Below, in pieces: positions 11,072-21,384 of a DNA stretch of 58,853 nt (the first letter of the stretch is position 1; every line of letters begins with the position of its first letter). A program made the position numbers and the translations under genes. The DNA comes from Cymbomonas tetramitiformis. Taxonomy: Eukaryota; Chlorophyta; Pyramimonadophyceae; Pyramimonadales; Pyramimonadaceae. The DNA lies in contig LGRX02034680.1 in NCBI GenBank assembly GCA_001247695.2, forward strand, positions 1-58,853, read 5' to 3'. The notes beneath the pieces are model-generated. The model had not been told where the DNA came from. It made no database searches and was given only the letters and a program-made list of their open reading frames with translations.

Positions 11072-12650
11072 CCATCTTTTTGTGGTACCTATTGACTATC
11101 CTCCGAGTTTTAGCATCTATAGGACCTAAACTAAGTGGGAACATATGCCATATACAGTATATGTTCATATACTCACGATATCCAATGCATTTGTAGCATG
11201 CACCCTATCATTTTTTGAGTTTCAAAATTTGGAGGGCATTCAAAAACATGGCATGTCACTCAAATATTTTTATCCAATTGAATTTCGAGCTGAATCATCC
11301 CGTCAGGCAGTAAAATGTTATCCTAACACTATACCCAATCATGCTAACCACATTTTGCATGTTGGCAACTTCATATTACACTGGCAGATATGTAACTTTT
11401 GGGTTTGGGTCCGAAACCCTGATTATAAGGTCGATTTTATCATTGTATTTCTAGCCAAGTGTAAAGTTCTAGATGCCTGACAACATATGCATTTAACCGT
11501 TTTACGCCCTGTCACCATCCGGGTTTTTCGAGTGTGCAGTTTTTTAACATATTTATTCGAATCGTGCCACTCCAGTATATGGGACACAACCCGATTCGGG
11601 TGCATTTTAGGAACATAATCCTCGCGACAAGTCATTTTTGAATCATTATACACGAGTGACGTCAGACTGTATAAATGACATGAAACGTGTTTTTCGTATC
11701 AGAATTCAGGAGTGACGTCATCCACGAGGTTTACGATATCAGTCGAGTATACTAAATTATCACTGGACGCGCTTTCCGGAACCGATCGGTGAGTATCGTG
11801 GCGTTCTTATATATTTTCACTTTTCGGATTCGACCGTATTGAAACGTGTGTAATATATAATTCATATTTTTGTGACTCGCGTTGCACATGAAGGAAATAC
11901 GGTGAACGAGCTCGTGCTATAAATCGTCGTATCCAAGATTCGGCCGTTATCCTACGACAATAGTACAGCAGGCAGCAAATCGGTAAGTCTTGCGAATCAT
12001 CGCGAATATATACGTATAGTATAAATTCCGAGAACTGATGCAATTAAGAATAGGCCGGTGTTCTTCTGTTGTTCGTCCAATATCCTATACATCGTCGTAT
12101 ATAATATTTGGCAGTGATCATATTACAATTGTACGACGAGCGGTAAATGGATAAGCCATGCGAATCATCGCGGAAATATAAATATTACATGAGTCCCGAT
12201 GACTGATGCAATTTGGAATGGGCGAAATTTCATGTATCATTGTCCATTATTTTACAAATGACGATCGTCGCCTTGGGGCGCATCATGGCTCGAAGAACCA
12301 GAGTGCTGTCCCATGACGAGAGATCGTAACGATGCCGATCATGCGCGATGCGCACTTCATGTAGAAATCATGCGCCCCACTTAGAAGAGCAAAACATATG
12401 TGAAAAACAACACGCAGTTTTCAGATGGGGGCTCCGTTTGAAGAAGGAGAATTGATGTTCCAGAACGTTTAATATTTTTTTTGATTACGAAGACCCTGCA
12501 CAGCGCAAAAAAAAAATTGGTTTACATTTGCGGAGGAACGAAGCGTGCCCTTTCTTCTGCGTGTTGTGTTTACGCGGGTACGTTACCCGATCTTGCCTAG
12601 GAAAGTCGTCACAGTGGTGCCACAGGAGTTGGTAGGAGCTGCTTAGAAGT
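11072..12650. other. AT-rich interior of the DNA transposon
   Basis: No coding region is recognisable. Weak repeats of the type gtatataattc/cgaatcatcgcg occur between 11850 and 12200. Confidence 0.5.
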
Positions 12651-12654
12651 GCAA

Positions 12655-13080
12655 TTTTTTTGGATGCTGAAACGCTTTGAGGTGTTAACCAAGGGTCAGA
12701 ATTAGTGTTTAGAATGAGATGTTTGAGGTCGCAAGTGTATTAGACAAGTATAGCCCGTTTTAGACCATGGAAATCGCGTTTGTGGCACAGTGTGCCACAG
12801 TAGGAGGTCCTCCATGGACTTTAATTTTTTTGGATGCTGAAACGCTTTGAGGTGTTAACCAAGGGTCAGAATTAGTGTTTAGAATGAGATGTTTGAGGTC
12901 GCAAGTGTATTAGATAAGTATAGCCCGTTTTAGACCATGGAAGTCGCATTTGTGGCACAGTGTGCCACAGTAGGAGGTCCTCCATGGACTTTAATTTTTT
13001 TGGATGCTGAAACGCTTTGAGGTGTTAACCAAGGGTCAGAATTAGTGTTTAGAATGAGATGTTTGAGGTCGCAGGTGTAC
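12655..13080. repeat. 170-bp tandem repeat, about 2.5 copies
   Basis: ggatgctgaaacgctttgagg occurs at 12662, 12832 and 13002, exactly 170 bp apart, with almost no divergence. Each full unit contains the palindrome tgtggcacagtgtgccaca. Confidence 0.95.
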
Positions 13081-13124
13081 TAGAAGCGCGCAGCTCCGGT
13101 TTTGCCGAAGGTATGCATAGTTAT

Positions 13125-13147
13125 CCTTCGGCGCACTGCGCCGAAGG
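13125..13147. repeat. perfect 10-bp-arm hairpin
   Basis: CCTTCGGCGC-act-GCGCCGAAGG lies about 85 bp upstream of the small spliced frame. It may be a regulatory or transposase-binding palindrome. Confidence 0.7.
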
Positions 13148-13231
13148 TAAAGAACAGGTAACTTGCACATTTTCCTTCTTTGCCTTTGCCTGATGAACAA
13201 AATGTCTTTTGTGTGGTGAATAATACCAGGC

Positions 13232-14322
13232 ATGGAGGAAAATAGCGTCAACGAAACCGACGACGAGGATTACATCCCCGGGTTGAGCGAAAAGCGACGA
13301 GTGGAGGAAGGACAGCGATCAAGTACGTAGAACATCACAACTCTAATTTATGTGCAATAAATTAGTATCACATTTCTTTTTATGTGCCTATTATAGGTTC
13401 AATGTAGTTATGGTCCCACCATATGATGTTTTTACAGTAGCGAGGAGGCTCCGCACACACTTCCTCGCGCGGCACACCTGCCGTTTGCCCTCTCGGCATT
13501 GGTTTTATCCTTGCCCTCTCGGCTTCGGTAATTTCCGAAATCCTTGCCCTCTCGGCAACCGCCCTCATGACATTCTTCTGAGCCACTTGGCTTTAGTATT
13601 TATTAATTGCCCTCTCGGCCTTTGCCCTCACGGCTCAACAACGTTTCTCCTAGCCCTCTCGGCTTGTTCAATTTCAAGTAGCTCTCTCGGCTTAGAATTG
13701 GGAAGTGGTAACCCGTAAACCAGGTATTATAGCATCTCAGCATTCAGCATTTCAGCCTGCAGCCTTCAGCATTCAGCATTTAAGTATTCAGTATTACGGT
13801 ATCTCTGTATCCAGCATTTCCGTATTCAGCATTTCAGTATCTCAAGTATTCAGAATACAACATCAATCCTTAGCTCTGTACCTCACGTACGAAATTTCTC
13901 CTTTGACCACTGTGCTTTAGACATGTCCGAGCATGAAATTGAAAAGGCAGAACCACATCGCCTGCGACCATCCTCCCGCATTTCTTTCTTACCTGCGTGC
14001 GGGAGCATAATTTTCCTCGTTTTCAGGGAAGCGAAGGCGAAGGCGCAAGAATACTGCTAAAAAAACAGCAACCTCGGATACAGATATGGAGAAGGCTCCT
14101 TCTCAGGAGGCACCATCTGACCTCGGCTTCGGTAATTTCCGAAATCCTTGCCCTCTCGGCAACCGCCCTCATGACATTCTTCTGAGCCACTTGGCTTTAG
14201 TATTTATTAATTGCCCTCTCGGCCTTTGCCCTCACGGCTCAACAACGTTTCTCCTAGCCCTCTCGGCTTGTTCAATTTCAAGTAGCTCTCTCGGCTTAGA
14301 ATTGGGAAGTGGTAACCCGTAA
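13232..14322 (+). CDS. small two-exon gene or gene fragment inside the DNA transposon
   Basis: The ATG at 13232 opens an acidic stretch (MEENSVNETDDEDYIPGL) ending at a donor A|GTACGT (exon 13232-13322). A pyrimidine-rich acceptor (cctcgttttcag) starts a second exon at 14027 in matching phase, giving a strongly basic KRRRRRK segment that looks like a nuclear localisation signal. The frame then stays open to 14322 or splices again at cttcg|gtaatt (about 14140). The acidic-then-basic N-terminus is like that of many transposases, so this may be the 5' remnant of the element's own transposase gene. The first 468-bp duplicate lies in the intron and the second overlaps the end of exon 2. No catalytic domain is seen. 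Confidence 0.4.
13518..13985. repeat. 468-bp direct duplicate, copy 1
   Basis: This segment recurs, apparently unchanged, at 14122-14589 (offset 604). It contains many gccctctcggc words followed by a run of ttcagcatt-type words. Confidence 0.95.
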
Positions 14323-14589
14323 ACCAGGTATTATAGCATCTCAGCATTCAGCATTTCAGCCTGCAGCCTTCAGCATTCAGCATTTAAGTATTCAGTATTA
14401 CGGTATCTCTGTATCCAGCATTTCCGTATTCAGCATTTCAGTATCTCAAGTATTCAGAATACAACATCAATCCTTAGCTCTGTACCTCACGTACGAAATT
14501 TCTCCTTTGACCACTGTGCTTTAGACATGTCCGAGCATGAAATTGAAAAGGCAGAACCACATCGCCTGCGACCATCCTCCCGCATTTCT
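14122..14589. repeat. 468-bp direct duplicate, copy 2
   Basis: This is the second copy of 13518-13985. The 136 bp between the copies contain the acceptor and body of the small second exon, so the exon is bracketed by the duplication. Confidence 0.95.
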
Positions 14590-14848
14590 ATATGTGGCTC
14601 ATGTAATTCTAGCACATGTATGTGAGGGGTGTTTGTCCACTGTAACCATACAATATGCGTAAGATTGCTACATATTTACATACACCGGACACTGCAGCAT
14701 ATTTGCGACATGTGACTACTGCAAGCATATATGTGGCAAGTGTATGTTTTCTGCATAGTTACACGCCCAGGAATCTCAAGCATAATTGCAGTTTATGCAT
14801 AATGTATGTATTTTTGCCAAGAGTGCATATGCCCAGCCTATATGTTGT

Positions 14849-15062
14849 AGGTGCATATTTGCTGCATATTTGCTGTAGGTGCAAATTTGTTGCATATTTG
14901 CTGTAGGTGCAAATTTGCTGCATATTTGTTGTAGGTGCAAATTTGCTACATATTTGCTGTAGGTGCAAATTTGTTGCATATTTGCTTCAGGTGCAAATTT
15001 GCTGCATTTTTGCTGTAGGTGCAAATTTGCTGCATATTTGCTATAGGTGCAAATTTGCTGCA
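14849..15062. repeat. 28-bp minisatellite, about 8 copies
   Basis: aggtgca(a/t)at recurs at 14849, 14877, 14905, 14933, 14961, 14989, 15017 and 15045, a strict 28-bp period (unit like aggtgcaaatttgctgcat plus atttgctgt). There are no unique spacers. Confidence 0.95.
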
Positions 15063-15637
15063 TACTTACGGGATGTGAAGTCATAGTGCGCATGTTTACG
15101 GGGGCCGCATATATTGCATATACATTCGGCATCTGTCTCAACTACAAAAGAAATGTTAAGGGTGCCTACTTCCCACATATATATCAAATGTGTCTTGAAT
15201 GTGGCAAATTTACATAAGCTATATTCCATTGTAAATTTACATAACCCGGAGTGATAGTGCGCATGTTTACAGCAGTTGTCTAAAACCCACAAATCTACGT
15301 AGACTATGCGGGTCGAAAAAACCCGGATGACGTCGCAGTCATCATATATACCTATCAAATGATTTTTAGAATGCTTAACATCATCGATACATATCAATGT
15401 CTGCCTTGTGCGCGGCAATGAGGTTCCATCTATATACAAAATCTTGATGGCAAATTTCACCCAAGTCAGTTTTTTTGTGGGTGCATGACATTGCGAGGGA
15501 TATATCCCGCAGTATTATGGATTCCGAAGATCGATGGTGTACATTGTAGAGGGCACGAATAGGTCATGTTTCAATATATTTCATGTGCAGTGGGCGCCAG
15601 GAAGGCCACTTAGTGAGCGTAGGTAGCTTGGAATAAT
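15063..15637. other. transposon interior, no gene seen
   Basis: The region is AT-rich with short frames on both strands. Nothing is recognisable before the subterminal palindrome at 15638. Confidence 0.5.
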
Positions 15638-15860
15638 CCGGTCCTTGTGGGAGGACCGGCCTTTTTATTTAATTTCGAGCGGTTTCATCCCCACTTTTCA
15701 ATGACGTAAATCACATAGCTACACCGAGTATACCACCCAACATAAGTTTTTAGATAATTATCGGACACCTAAATATGACCCCAAAGCACTCATTTGCCGA
15801 CTATATCGAAAAAACGCGGCCTATGGCCCAAATTCACTTCGGTCCTTGTGGGAGGACCGG
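15638..15860. repeat. right subterminal palindromes of DNA transposon (two copies)
   Basis: CCGGTCCTTGTGGGAGGACC at 15638-15657 and the same word at 15840-15860 match the left-end palindrome at 11001-11050. Confidence 0.9.
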
Positions 15861-15882
15861 ACCTTCGGGCAGTAGCCAATGA

Positions 15883-15991
15883 GAGCGGACCTCTGGATGT
15901 GGAGCACTACTACGGTGCTGGCTTCTTTACTTCCTATTATGGGATGGACTTCCGTGAGGCCACCGCTGACTACTTTGGTACTGTCGATTGA
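15883..15991 (+). pseudogene. gag-like protein, 3' part (displaced)
   Basis: This segment encodes the last ~36 residues of the gag ORF (…HYYGAGFFTSYYGMDF…), ending in TGA at 15989-15991. It joins in frame to 8522-10986 once the DNA transposon and one ATGA are removed. The YYGM motif repeats one found just before the break (FYYGMALH), supporting the join. In its present position it cannot be translated as the gag C-terminus. Confidence 0.8.
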
Positions 15992-16318
15992 CTTCTTGCT
16001 CACTCTGGAGGCACACCAACATGGTGGTGTGCGGAACTCCTGTGACCTCAAAGACTTCTTCAGTCTGGTTTATGTTTTGCTTTGACACCTTTATAATCTT
16101 CAAACTGACTTGCTAGCACGGTTCTTTTCACTTGTTTAGCGGTGCCTTAATTGCCCGTATGCTTTTGTTCACGTGCTACCTAGAGGTTTCCAATTTGTGT
16201 ATCAGAATAGCACAGTTGGATTGGCAGTTAGACTTGTCACCTAGCTTCTGCCCTAACACTAGCATCTTACATTTTCTGACTCTCCTAGCCAGTCACCACC
16301 CACAGTGCTGGGGTGGTG
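15992..16318 (+). other. 3' untranslated internal region of the LTR element
   Basis: No coding signal is seen between the gag stop and the right LTR. A ggtggtgtgctg word lies at the LTR border. Confidence 0.5.
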
Positions 16319-16572
16319 TGCTGAAATCTGTATAGGCAGCCCTGACTGGGAGTCCCGGCCAGGCCCCTATGACAGATCCCTAGGACCAACACTGGACATC
16401 TGACTGATCTGTAGGTTCGTACTGTGACACACGCTGTGTCACAGGTAGGCTAGACTCCGAGACCGTCCGAGACCGTTCCGAGTATATCTAGCTTAGGGTT
16501 TATTTATCTTACACAGTTTATCCACACGAGTACGGGACTTTCTGATATCTAGTGTACTTGGATATTCCGGTA
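16319..16572 (+). repeat. right LTR (254 bp)
   Basis: Same length as 8111-8364 with only a few substitutions (for example cggtcag versus cggccag). It is followed by the AATCT target duplication. Confidence 0.9.
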
Positions 16573-17064
16573 AATCTTGCACCGGCGGTGACCGGTGAGC
16601 TCGCGCAGCACCACCAGATACAAGGGGGTGACGTGGGGGGAGACCGCCGCAGACTGCTTCAGGACGTAGCGAAGATCCTCCACCCTGTTGATGCCGCTGT
16701 ACGCGGGGTGGAGCTTGGCGTGCTTGTCCGCCAGCTTGCGGAACACCGTGAGCTGGGGGGCGGGGTCGTCGGACTCGTCAATAATCAACGCACGTAACTT
16801 CGTCTAGTAGCGGTTGGAGTCGGGGTCGCCGATGCCCTCTACGTGGAACCGAAGCCGTTGCAGAGCTGCGCGGCCATCATGGGGAAAGATGCGGGGCGAC
16901 TCCTCCTGAAGGGCCATGGCAGTGCCCCTCAAGACAGTCGGGAGGATTACGAAGATGAGCTCGTTGAGGGCCATGCGGTACTCGTCGAACTCGTGGTCCA
17001 GGTCCAGAAGCTTGTCGAACTCAAAGTGTGAAATGGGGGAGAGGACGTGGGCCAAGTTACCCAA
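16573..17064 (-). pseudogene. older gag-like gene, N-terminal part
   Basis: The minus-strand frame from the ATG at 17064 encodes a helical protein (LSPISHFEFDKLLDLDHEF…). It carries a DGRAAL segment resembling the DGRRAL segment of the plus-strand gag (about residue 250 there). One in-frame stop occurs at about 16804-16806, after which the same frame continues to the LTR element border. The remainder lies at 7412-8105. This is a remnant of a related retroelement that served as the insertion target. Confidence 0.45.
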
Positions 17065-17276
17065 AAGGACGGTGAAGTCGAGGAGTGAGGGGTGTCGTGC
17101 TTTGTATTTTCGCGAAGCAGTCCTCGTGTTTCACAACGATGACACTCGATGGCAACTGCCACGTCGGAAAGTAAACTTATCGGGCGGGGACTGCTCTGTT
17201 CTGCTCTGTTCTGAGTGAAATTCTACGTGGATCGATGCGGTCTTCTTTATGTTTATAAATTGTATTTTCGTGAGGA

Positions 17277-17317
17277 GTAAACCACTGACCACCTCTGGAG
17301 GTGGTCAGTGGTTTTAC
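17277..17317. repeat. 18-bp-arm hairpin
   Basis: gtaaaccactgaccacct (17277-17294) faces its near-perfect inverse at 17299-17317. It has a short 4-base loop in an otherwise AT-rich spacer. Confidence 0.8.
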
Positions 17318-18489
17318 TCATCACTCCTTGGAAAACAATCAGCCAGCGTCGGCCAGTCGACGTCGCGTTTTCGCCGCGTTCAGTGTATTACATAAATTTT
17401 CAACAAGGAGTTGAAATGAAAATGCAAACGGCTCGCGCGGCGGATTTCCTCGTTGAAATCGCCAGGATTCACGAGGGAAACCAACATGCAAGAACTGTAA
17501 TGCATCGCATAATGCGCATTCTTGAGTATACGAGATCGCATACAATTATACCTCATATTTCATGAAACAAAAATTTGGCACCATACAGCGTTGTTTTAGA
17601 TATAATTGGTTCTTAACTATGAACGTTATGATTGTATCAAATACGAGAATATTTTGCAAAACGCTGGCTTTTTCCTTAACGTCGAATTCATGAAATGTGA
17701 GGTAGTATTGTATTTAGCAGTTTGCACTGGAATCGATATACGTTCGGCATGTGGCACGGAGAAATCGACAAAATAATGACATGCCGGACATGTGAGGCAC
17801 ACCATAACGTCCATATATGAGTATATTAAACGCGAATACCTCTTATCATTGTGATCATATTTTGTCGGATGCTCATGCTATTATTATACACACTATAATA
17901 ATGATATAACACTCACGCTGACAATAGAAGACCAAGTCATGCAAACGCCGTAATCCTGCTGGGCAGGCAACTGTAAACAGAGGAGGCTGCTTTTTATATC
18001 ACAGCGCGCGCCGGGGGGCTCATCCAAATCGTGCCAACTAAGGAAACCGTAGCATGACAAAACTACGCAGTGCGCTAAAAAGTCATGCTGGCGGAGCATA
18101 CAGCTGTGGCCGCGTCGGTGGAACGGAGATGAATATGTGATGGGGAAAAACCGGGGCGGCGGCGGGGTTTAAATAAAGCCCTAAAAACCTGGGGGAGGGG
18201 GGGAGGGGGCGTCGACCCCCCTCCCCCTCCTCCCCGTCAAAGGCAAGAAGGTTTCTCCTTCGTCGGGACGACTATCAATGGCTATAATAATAACCACCGC
18301 ATCCGCGTAGTCATTCTTGTAACACCCTGCTCCACATCGACCACATCCGTCCCCGCCGCTTCGAGTAAGCACCCGTTCAACTCCTCTCGTGATCGGGTGG
18401 TATCCGCGCGTGGGGCACTCCCGAACGTGAGCGCGTGACGGTGATGGTGGTATCTGATGGAGAAAGAGGAACTGTCGACTCAAGGAAAA
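17318..18489. other. intergenic, G/C-run at 18188-18235
   Basis: No gene is recognised. At 18188-18235 runs of G (gggggagggggggaggggg) are followed by runs of C, so either strand could fold into a quadruplex or hairpin. Confidence 0.5.
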
Positions 18490-18564
18490 GGTGCCGAGAC
18501 TGGGTTTGAACCCAGGACCTCGCTGCCACTAGTCATGCGCTCTATCCACTGAGCTACATCGGTG
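18490..18564 (-). tRNA. tRNA-like unit (pseudo-tRNA or SINE head)
   Basis: Read on the minus strand it has a good A box (TAGCTCAGTGG), a four-pair D stem, a good B box (GGTTCAAACCC) with a five-pair T stem, and a TTTT Pol III terminator directly downstream (18486-18489). The anticodon stem does not pair (CATGA against CAGCG), the T loop is one base short, and the acceptor stem has two mismatches. It therefore looks transcribable by Pol III but unlikely to be a working tRNA. A tRNA-derived SINE or pseudogene is more likely than a functional gene. Confidence 0.55.
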
Positions 18565-20890
18565 AATTTATGACGTTGGTAGATGGTGGTTGGTTTCGTA
18601 TGGTGCGAGTGACAGAGTCTGATCCCCAAATCGTCGTTATTGGGTCACTCGTTGCCTGATGTATATATATATATATACTATTCATATATCAGTCTTCCTA
18701 CCAGTCTTGTCAAAATTATTGCGTCCGCGTTTGTACACGACGAGTGGCACGCAAATTGTGCGAACCGACAACCTAATAGGTCACGGTGCTATTCCTAACG
18801 GCAATCAGAACTACGGAAAGCATGGCTCTCTGCACAACGAAGCCGCTATGCTACCAATTTGTAGGAGTAGACTTCCCATTACTTATATTTTGCACACAAA
18901 GGAGGTCAAAGACAGCTAATACACGTAAGTGCGCTACTCACAACAATTGTACGTGATGGTCCTGCATGTAGCTGACTGATGCAATTACCACTATCTACAT
19001 AATACACACCCGATTTATTGTGCTACTGTAAGGTTTATTTATCCTTTATTACAGCCGTGGCATGCTTTATCGTGTAAACGTCCAGTCTATCGTTTTGAGC
19101 TTACAACACTCGCGACTCCTTCATTAATCAACCGAGATCCTGAACCCCCAACATTTCATCATCGGATATTGCTTGGGTTTACTGTACTTTTACTGAGTAC
19201 TTTGCAGCATAGCACCTCACTGCCATCTGCCTGCAGTCGTCCACTGCACTGTAATCCTACCAAGCACTTTGCATTACTGACATCATTCTGCAGTCCGGTG
19301 CATATCGTATCTAACATTGTTTGCTCCGATGTGCGCCTAGCACATCACATGTCAATAAATATAGGCGTTCGTTCTATGATGAGACCGCAAGTTATACCAC
19401 CTCTCATAACGGTCTGTGTATGGCGGTATACATAGGCTCTCATTTCACAAGGTCGCCGATAGCCAACTCTTAAAGCCGTGCTGCCGCCATCTCCATGCCG
19501 TGCACAGTAGTACTCAACTCAATCCATGTCATGCAATAGATGGTCGATAAAATTACCCAAATTGTTGTTTTTGACCTTCACAAAGGATAACCTCCGCAGG
19601 TCTCTATAAAACATGACCGTATAGCATGAATGTACTAGACCAGTCGATATAAAGATCTCCACTATGCCTGCGACCGAATATTTGACGTCATGTTGCGATC
19701 GGACGGCACTAGCACGATACGATTAGTAACCGATTTTTATTATAAACTAGTATGCCGATTGCAACTCTCTATTCTGCGTTTCTGCAAAAGTATTCTGAAC
19801 ACCGCGTCTGCCATGCCATAACATCGGGGTGGCGTCGCGCCGCGGCACACGTACGCAAATGCAATGGCGAACTCGGAACTGGCGAACTGGCAATGTCATC
19901 GTTATCGTTTGGCCGTCGCCAGATGGAATTTTCGTTGGTGTCGCCCGTTGGGATTCGAGCTTTGATTAGGTGTTTAAGTATTTAAGTAAGTAATTTGCCC
20001 TGGTCCGTCCTTATATAAAGAGCAGGGGTATCACTCCAACGACGACGGAATTGTTTCAAGCCACTACAAAATTGTGAGATCATGGAATAGGTGCGTTTCT
20101 GCAGTAAAGTCTAATAAGGGGCCAGACCAAGTCATCGAGCAAATCATCTAGCCTGCATCACTTATGCAAGAGCCACATTGTGATGAACTCAAAACTCTGC
20201 AAATAGATTTTGATGAAGGCAGACTGGCTCATATTTAATGGGTGAAACGATGACTCGCTCCTCAGGCAACATCGGGAGCTCCTGTGTGATACATTCCCAT
20301 TGGCCCCCTCCATTCTCCAACTGTTAGTATGCCTCTGTCGGTTCACCTCGCCGAAAGGATTCACTCCCATCACTATTGTAATATATATCGCACTTGCGAG
20401 CCCTCCTTCATGAGTCACGCACGCTTCGTGGTTTACAACTGTTCATCTACAGGGATACGCTGAACGGAAGGAACATGCTTATGATGCTTGTGGTGGGCTC
20501 GATGCCCCATGCCACGGCACGGGCTCGATGCAAAGTATAAGCTCGCATGCACTCAGGAAGCCTCTCCCGGAAGGTGCGGGAACGCAACATTGCAAGAGGT
20601 ATACTGCTGGTGTGTGCGATTCACACTCCTTACTGCAGAAATTTGTGGACACAAAGTTGAAGAGTGATGGGGCATAGCAAATACTTTAGGGATCAGCTGG
20701 AAGTACACCACATTATTCTCCTTGTCATATTTGATACTGACGTATCGACATCGTGCAGCCCCACCAACGCCACTCAGCGGTCGATCCCTACAATCACGCT
20801 CTCCGATACTTCACAATTATCGCTAGCGAAAATTTCGGTTATTCCGACCTGAGAAATCGAGCAGGCGCGACTTCTGTCGCCCGGGAAAGG
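18565..20890. other. intergenic, no gene recognised
   Basis: A (TA)n microsatellite lies at about 18660-18676. The rest has only short frames without family resemblance. Confidence 0.5.
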
Positions 20891-20892
20891 GC

Positions 20893-20953
20893 CCAATCGG
20901 GAATATGACACACCACGGGTGGCGTCCCGATTGGGGTGTCACGGGGTGACACC
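20893..20953. repeat. two adjacent short hairpins
   Basis: caatcggga...tcccgattg and, immediately after, ggtgtcac-ggg-gtgacacc. They lie about 70 bp upstream of the tyrosine recombinase fragment. Confidence 0.6.
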
Positions 20954-21024
20954 GTCCGTAGTTAAGTATCAATTGCGAACGCCCAAAGGAGAGTTAGTTT
21001 CCACACTTCCGAACCCCGGAAGAC

Positions 21025-21384
21025 TTGTCTTCTCCTCTAAAGTTTGTAAAACGCACGGCGGGGCGCCCGGGAGACTTGGCGCTTTTCGTCATGGAGAAGG
21101 TGACGGGCAAGCGGGCCTTGGTGGTGCCCTTGACCCACGATGCCCTGGTGACGGGCATAAAGGCCCTGGCGGAGCGTGTGAGGCTGGAGCCGGCCATCTT
21201 TGCGGGGCACTCCTTGAGGAGGGGCGGGGCCACGGCGGCCATGCGCCTGGACGTGAACTCCATGTACATCAAGATGCAGGGGAACTGGAACAGCGACTGC
21301 TTCGAGCGCTACTGCGAGCTGGATACCGAGCAGAAGCTCGTCCTACTCGGTGCCATGGCAGAGGCCGGAGCTGCACTGTTGTAG
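21025..21384 (+). pseudogene. tyrosine recombinase C-terminal fragment
   Basis: The frame encodes the C-terminal catalytic half of a tyrosine recombinase. It has the H-x-L-R-R-G-G-A box (GHSLRRGGATAA) carrying the conserved His and Arg, then QGNW.SD.FERY with the conserved Trp and a candidate nucleophile Tyr. The N-terminal domain and the first conserved Arg region are missing, and no ATG begins the frame. Eukaryotic relatives include DIRS, Ngaro and Crypton elements and captured integrases; the fragment alone cannot separate them. It stops at 21382-21384. No reverse transcriptase is seen nearby. Confidence 0.65.

Larger units (their letters stand above)
10987..15878. mobile_element. DNA transposon, 4892 bp, 13-bp TIR, 4-bp TSD
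   Basis: The left end TGGCTACTGCCCG is the exact inverse of the right end CGGGCAGTAGCCA, and both are followed within a few bases by a palindromic block GGTCCTTGTGGGAGGACC. A 4-bp duplication (ATGA) flanks the element. Removing it with one ATGA restores the gag frame of the host retrotransposon, independent evidence for the boundaries. Inside are AT-rich DNA, a 170-bp tandem repeat, a small spliced reading frame (13232-14322), a 468-bp duplication and a 28-bp minisatellite. No transposase catalytic domain is visible, so it is probably non-autonomous. Superfamily is not assigned; 4-bp TSDs are known for a few groups, such as Sola2- or Ginger-type elements. Confidence 0.85.
8111..16572 (+). mobile_element. 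LTR retrotransposon, gag-only (non-autonomous), 8462 bp
   Basis: Two direct repeats of exactly 254 bp (8111-8364 and 16319-16572) differ at only a few positions and bound the element. A 5-bp duplication (AATCT) flanks it. The ends are TG...TA rather than TG...CA. The internal region encodes one long gag-like ORF starting 157 bp after the left LTR. No protease, reverse transcriptase, RNase H or integrase is visible, so the element should depend on proteins supplied in trans. About 58% of its length is a later DNA transposon insertion (10987-15878); without that the element would be about 3.57 kb. High LTR similarity suggests fairly recent insertion. Confidence 0.9.

Noticed and set aside
14849..15062. 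Short regular repeats (28, 29 and 55 bp) that could suggest CRISPR arrays here and at 22406-22634 and 22846-23285
   Set aside because: The units are contiguous with no unique spacers, the window is eukaryotic, and no Cas gene is present.
18490..18564. Functional tRNA gene
   Set aside because: The anticodon stem does not pair and the acceptor stem has mismatches, so I keep it only as a tRNA-like unit.
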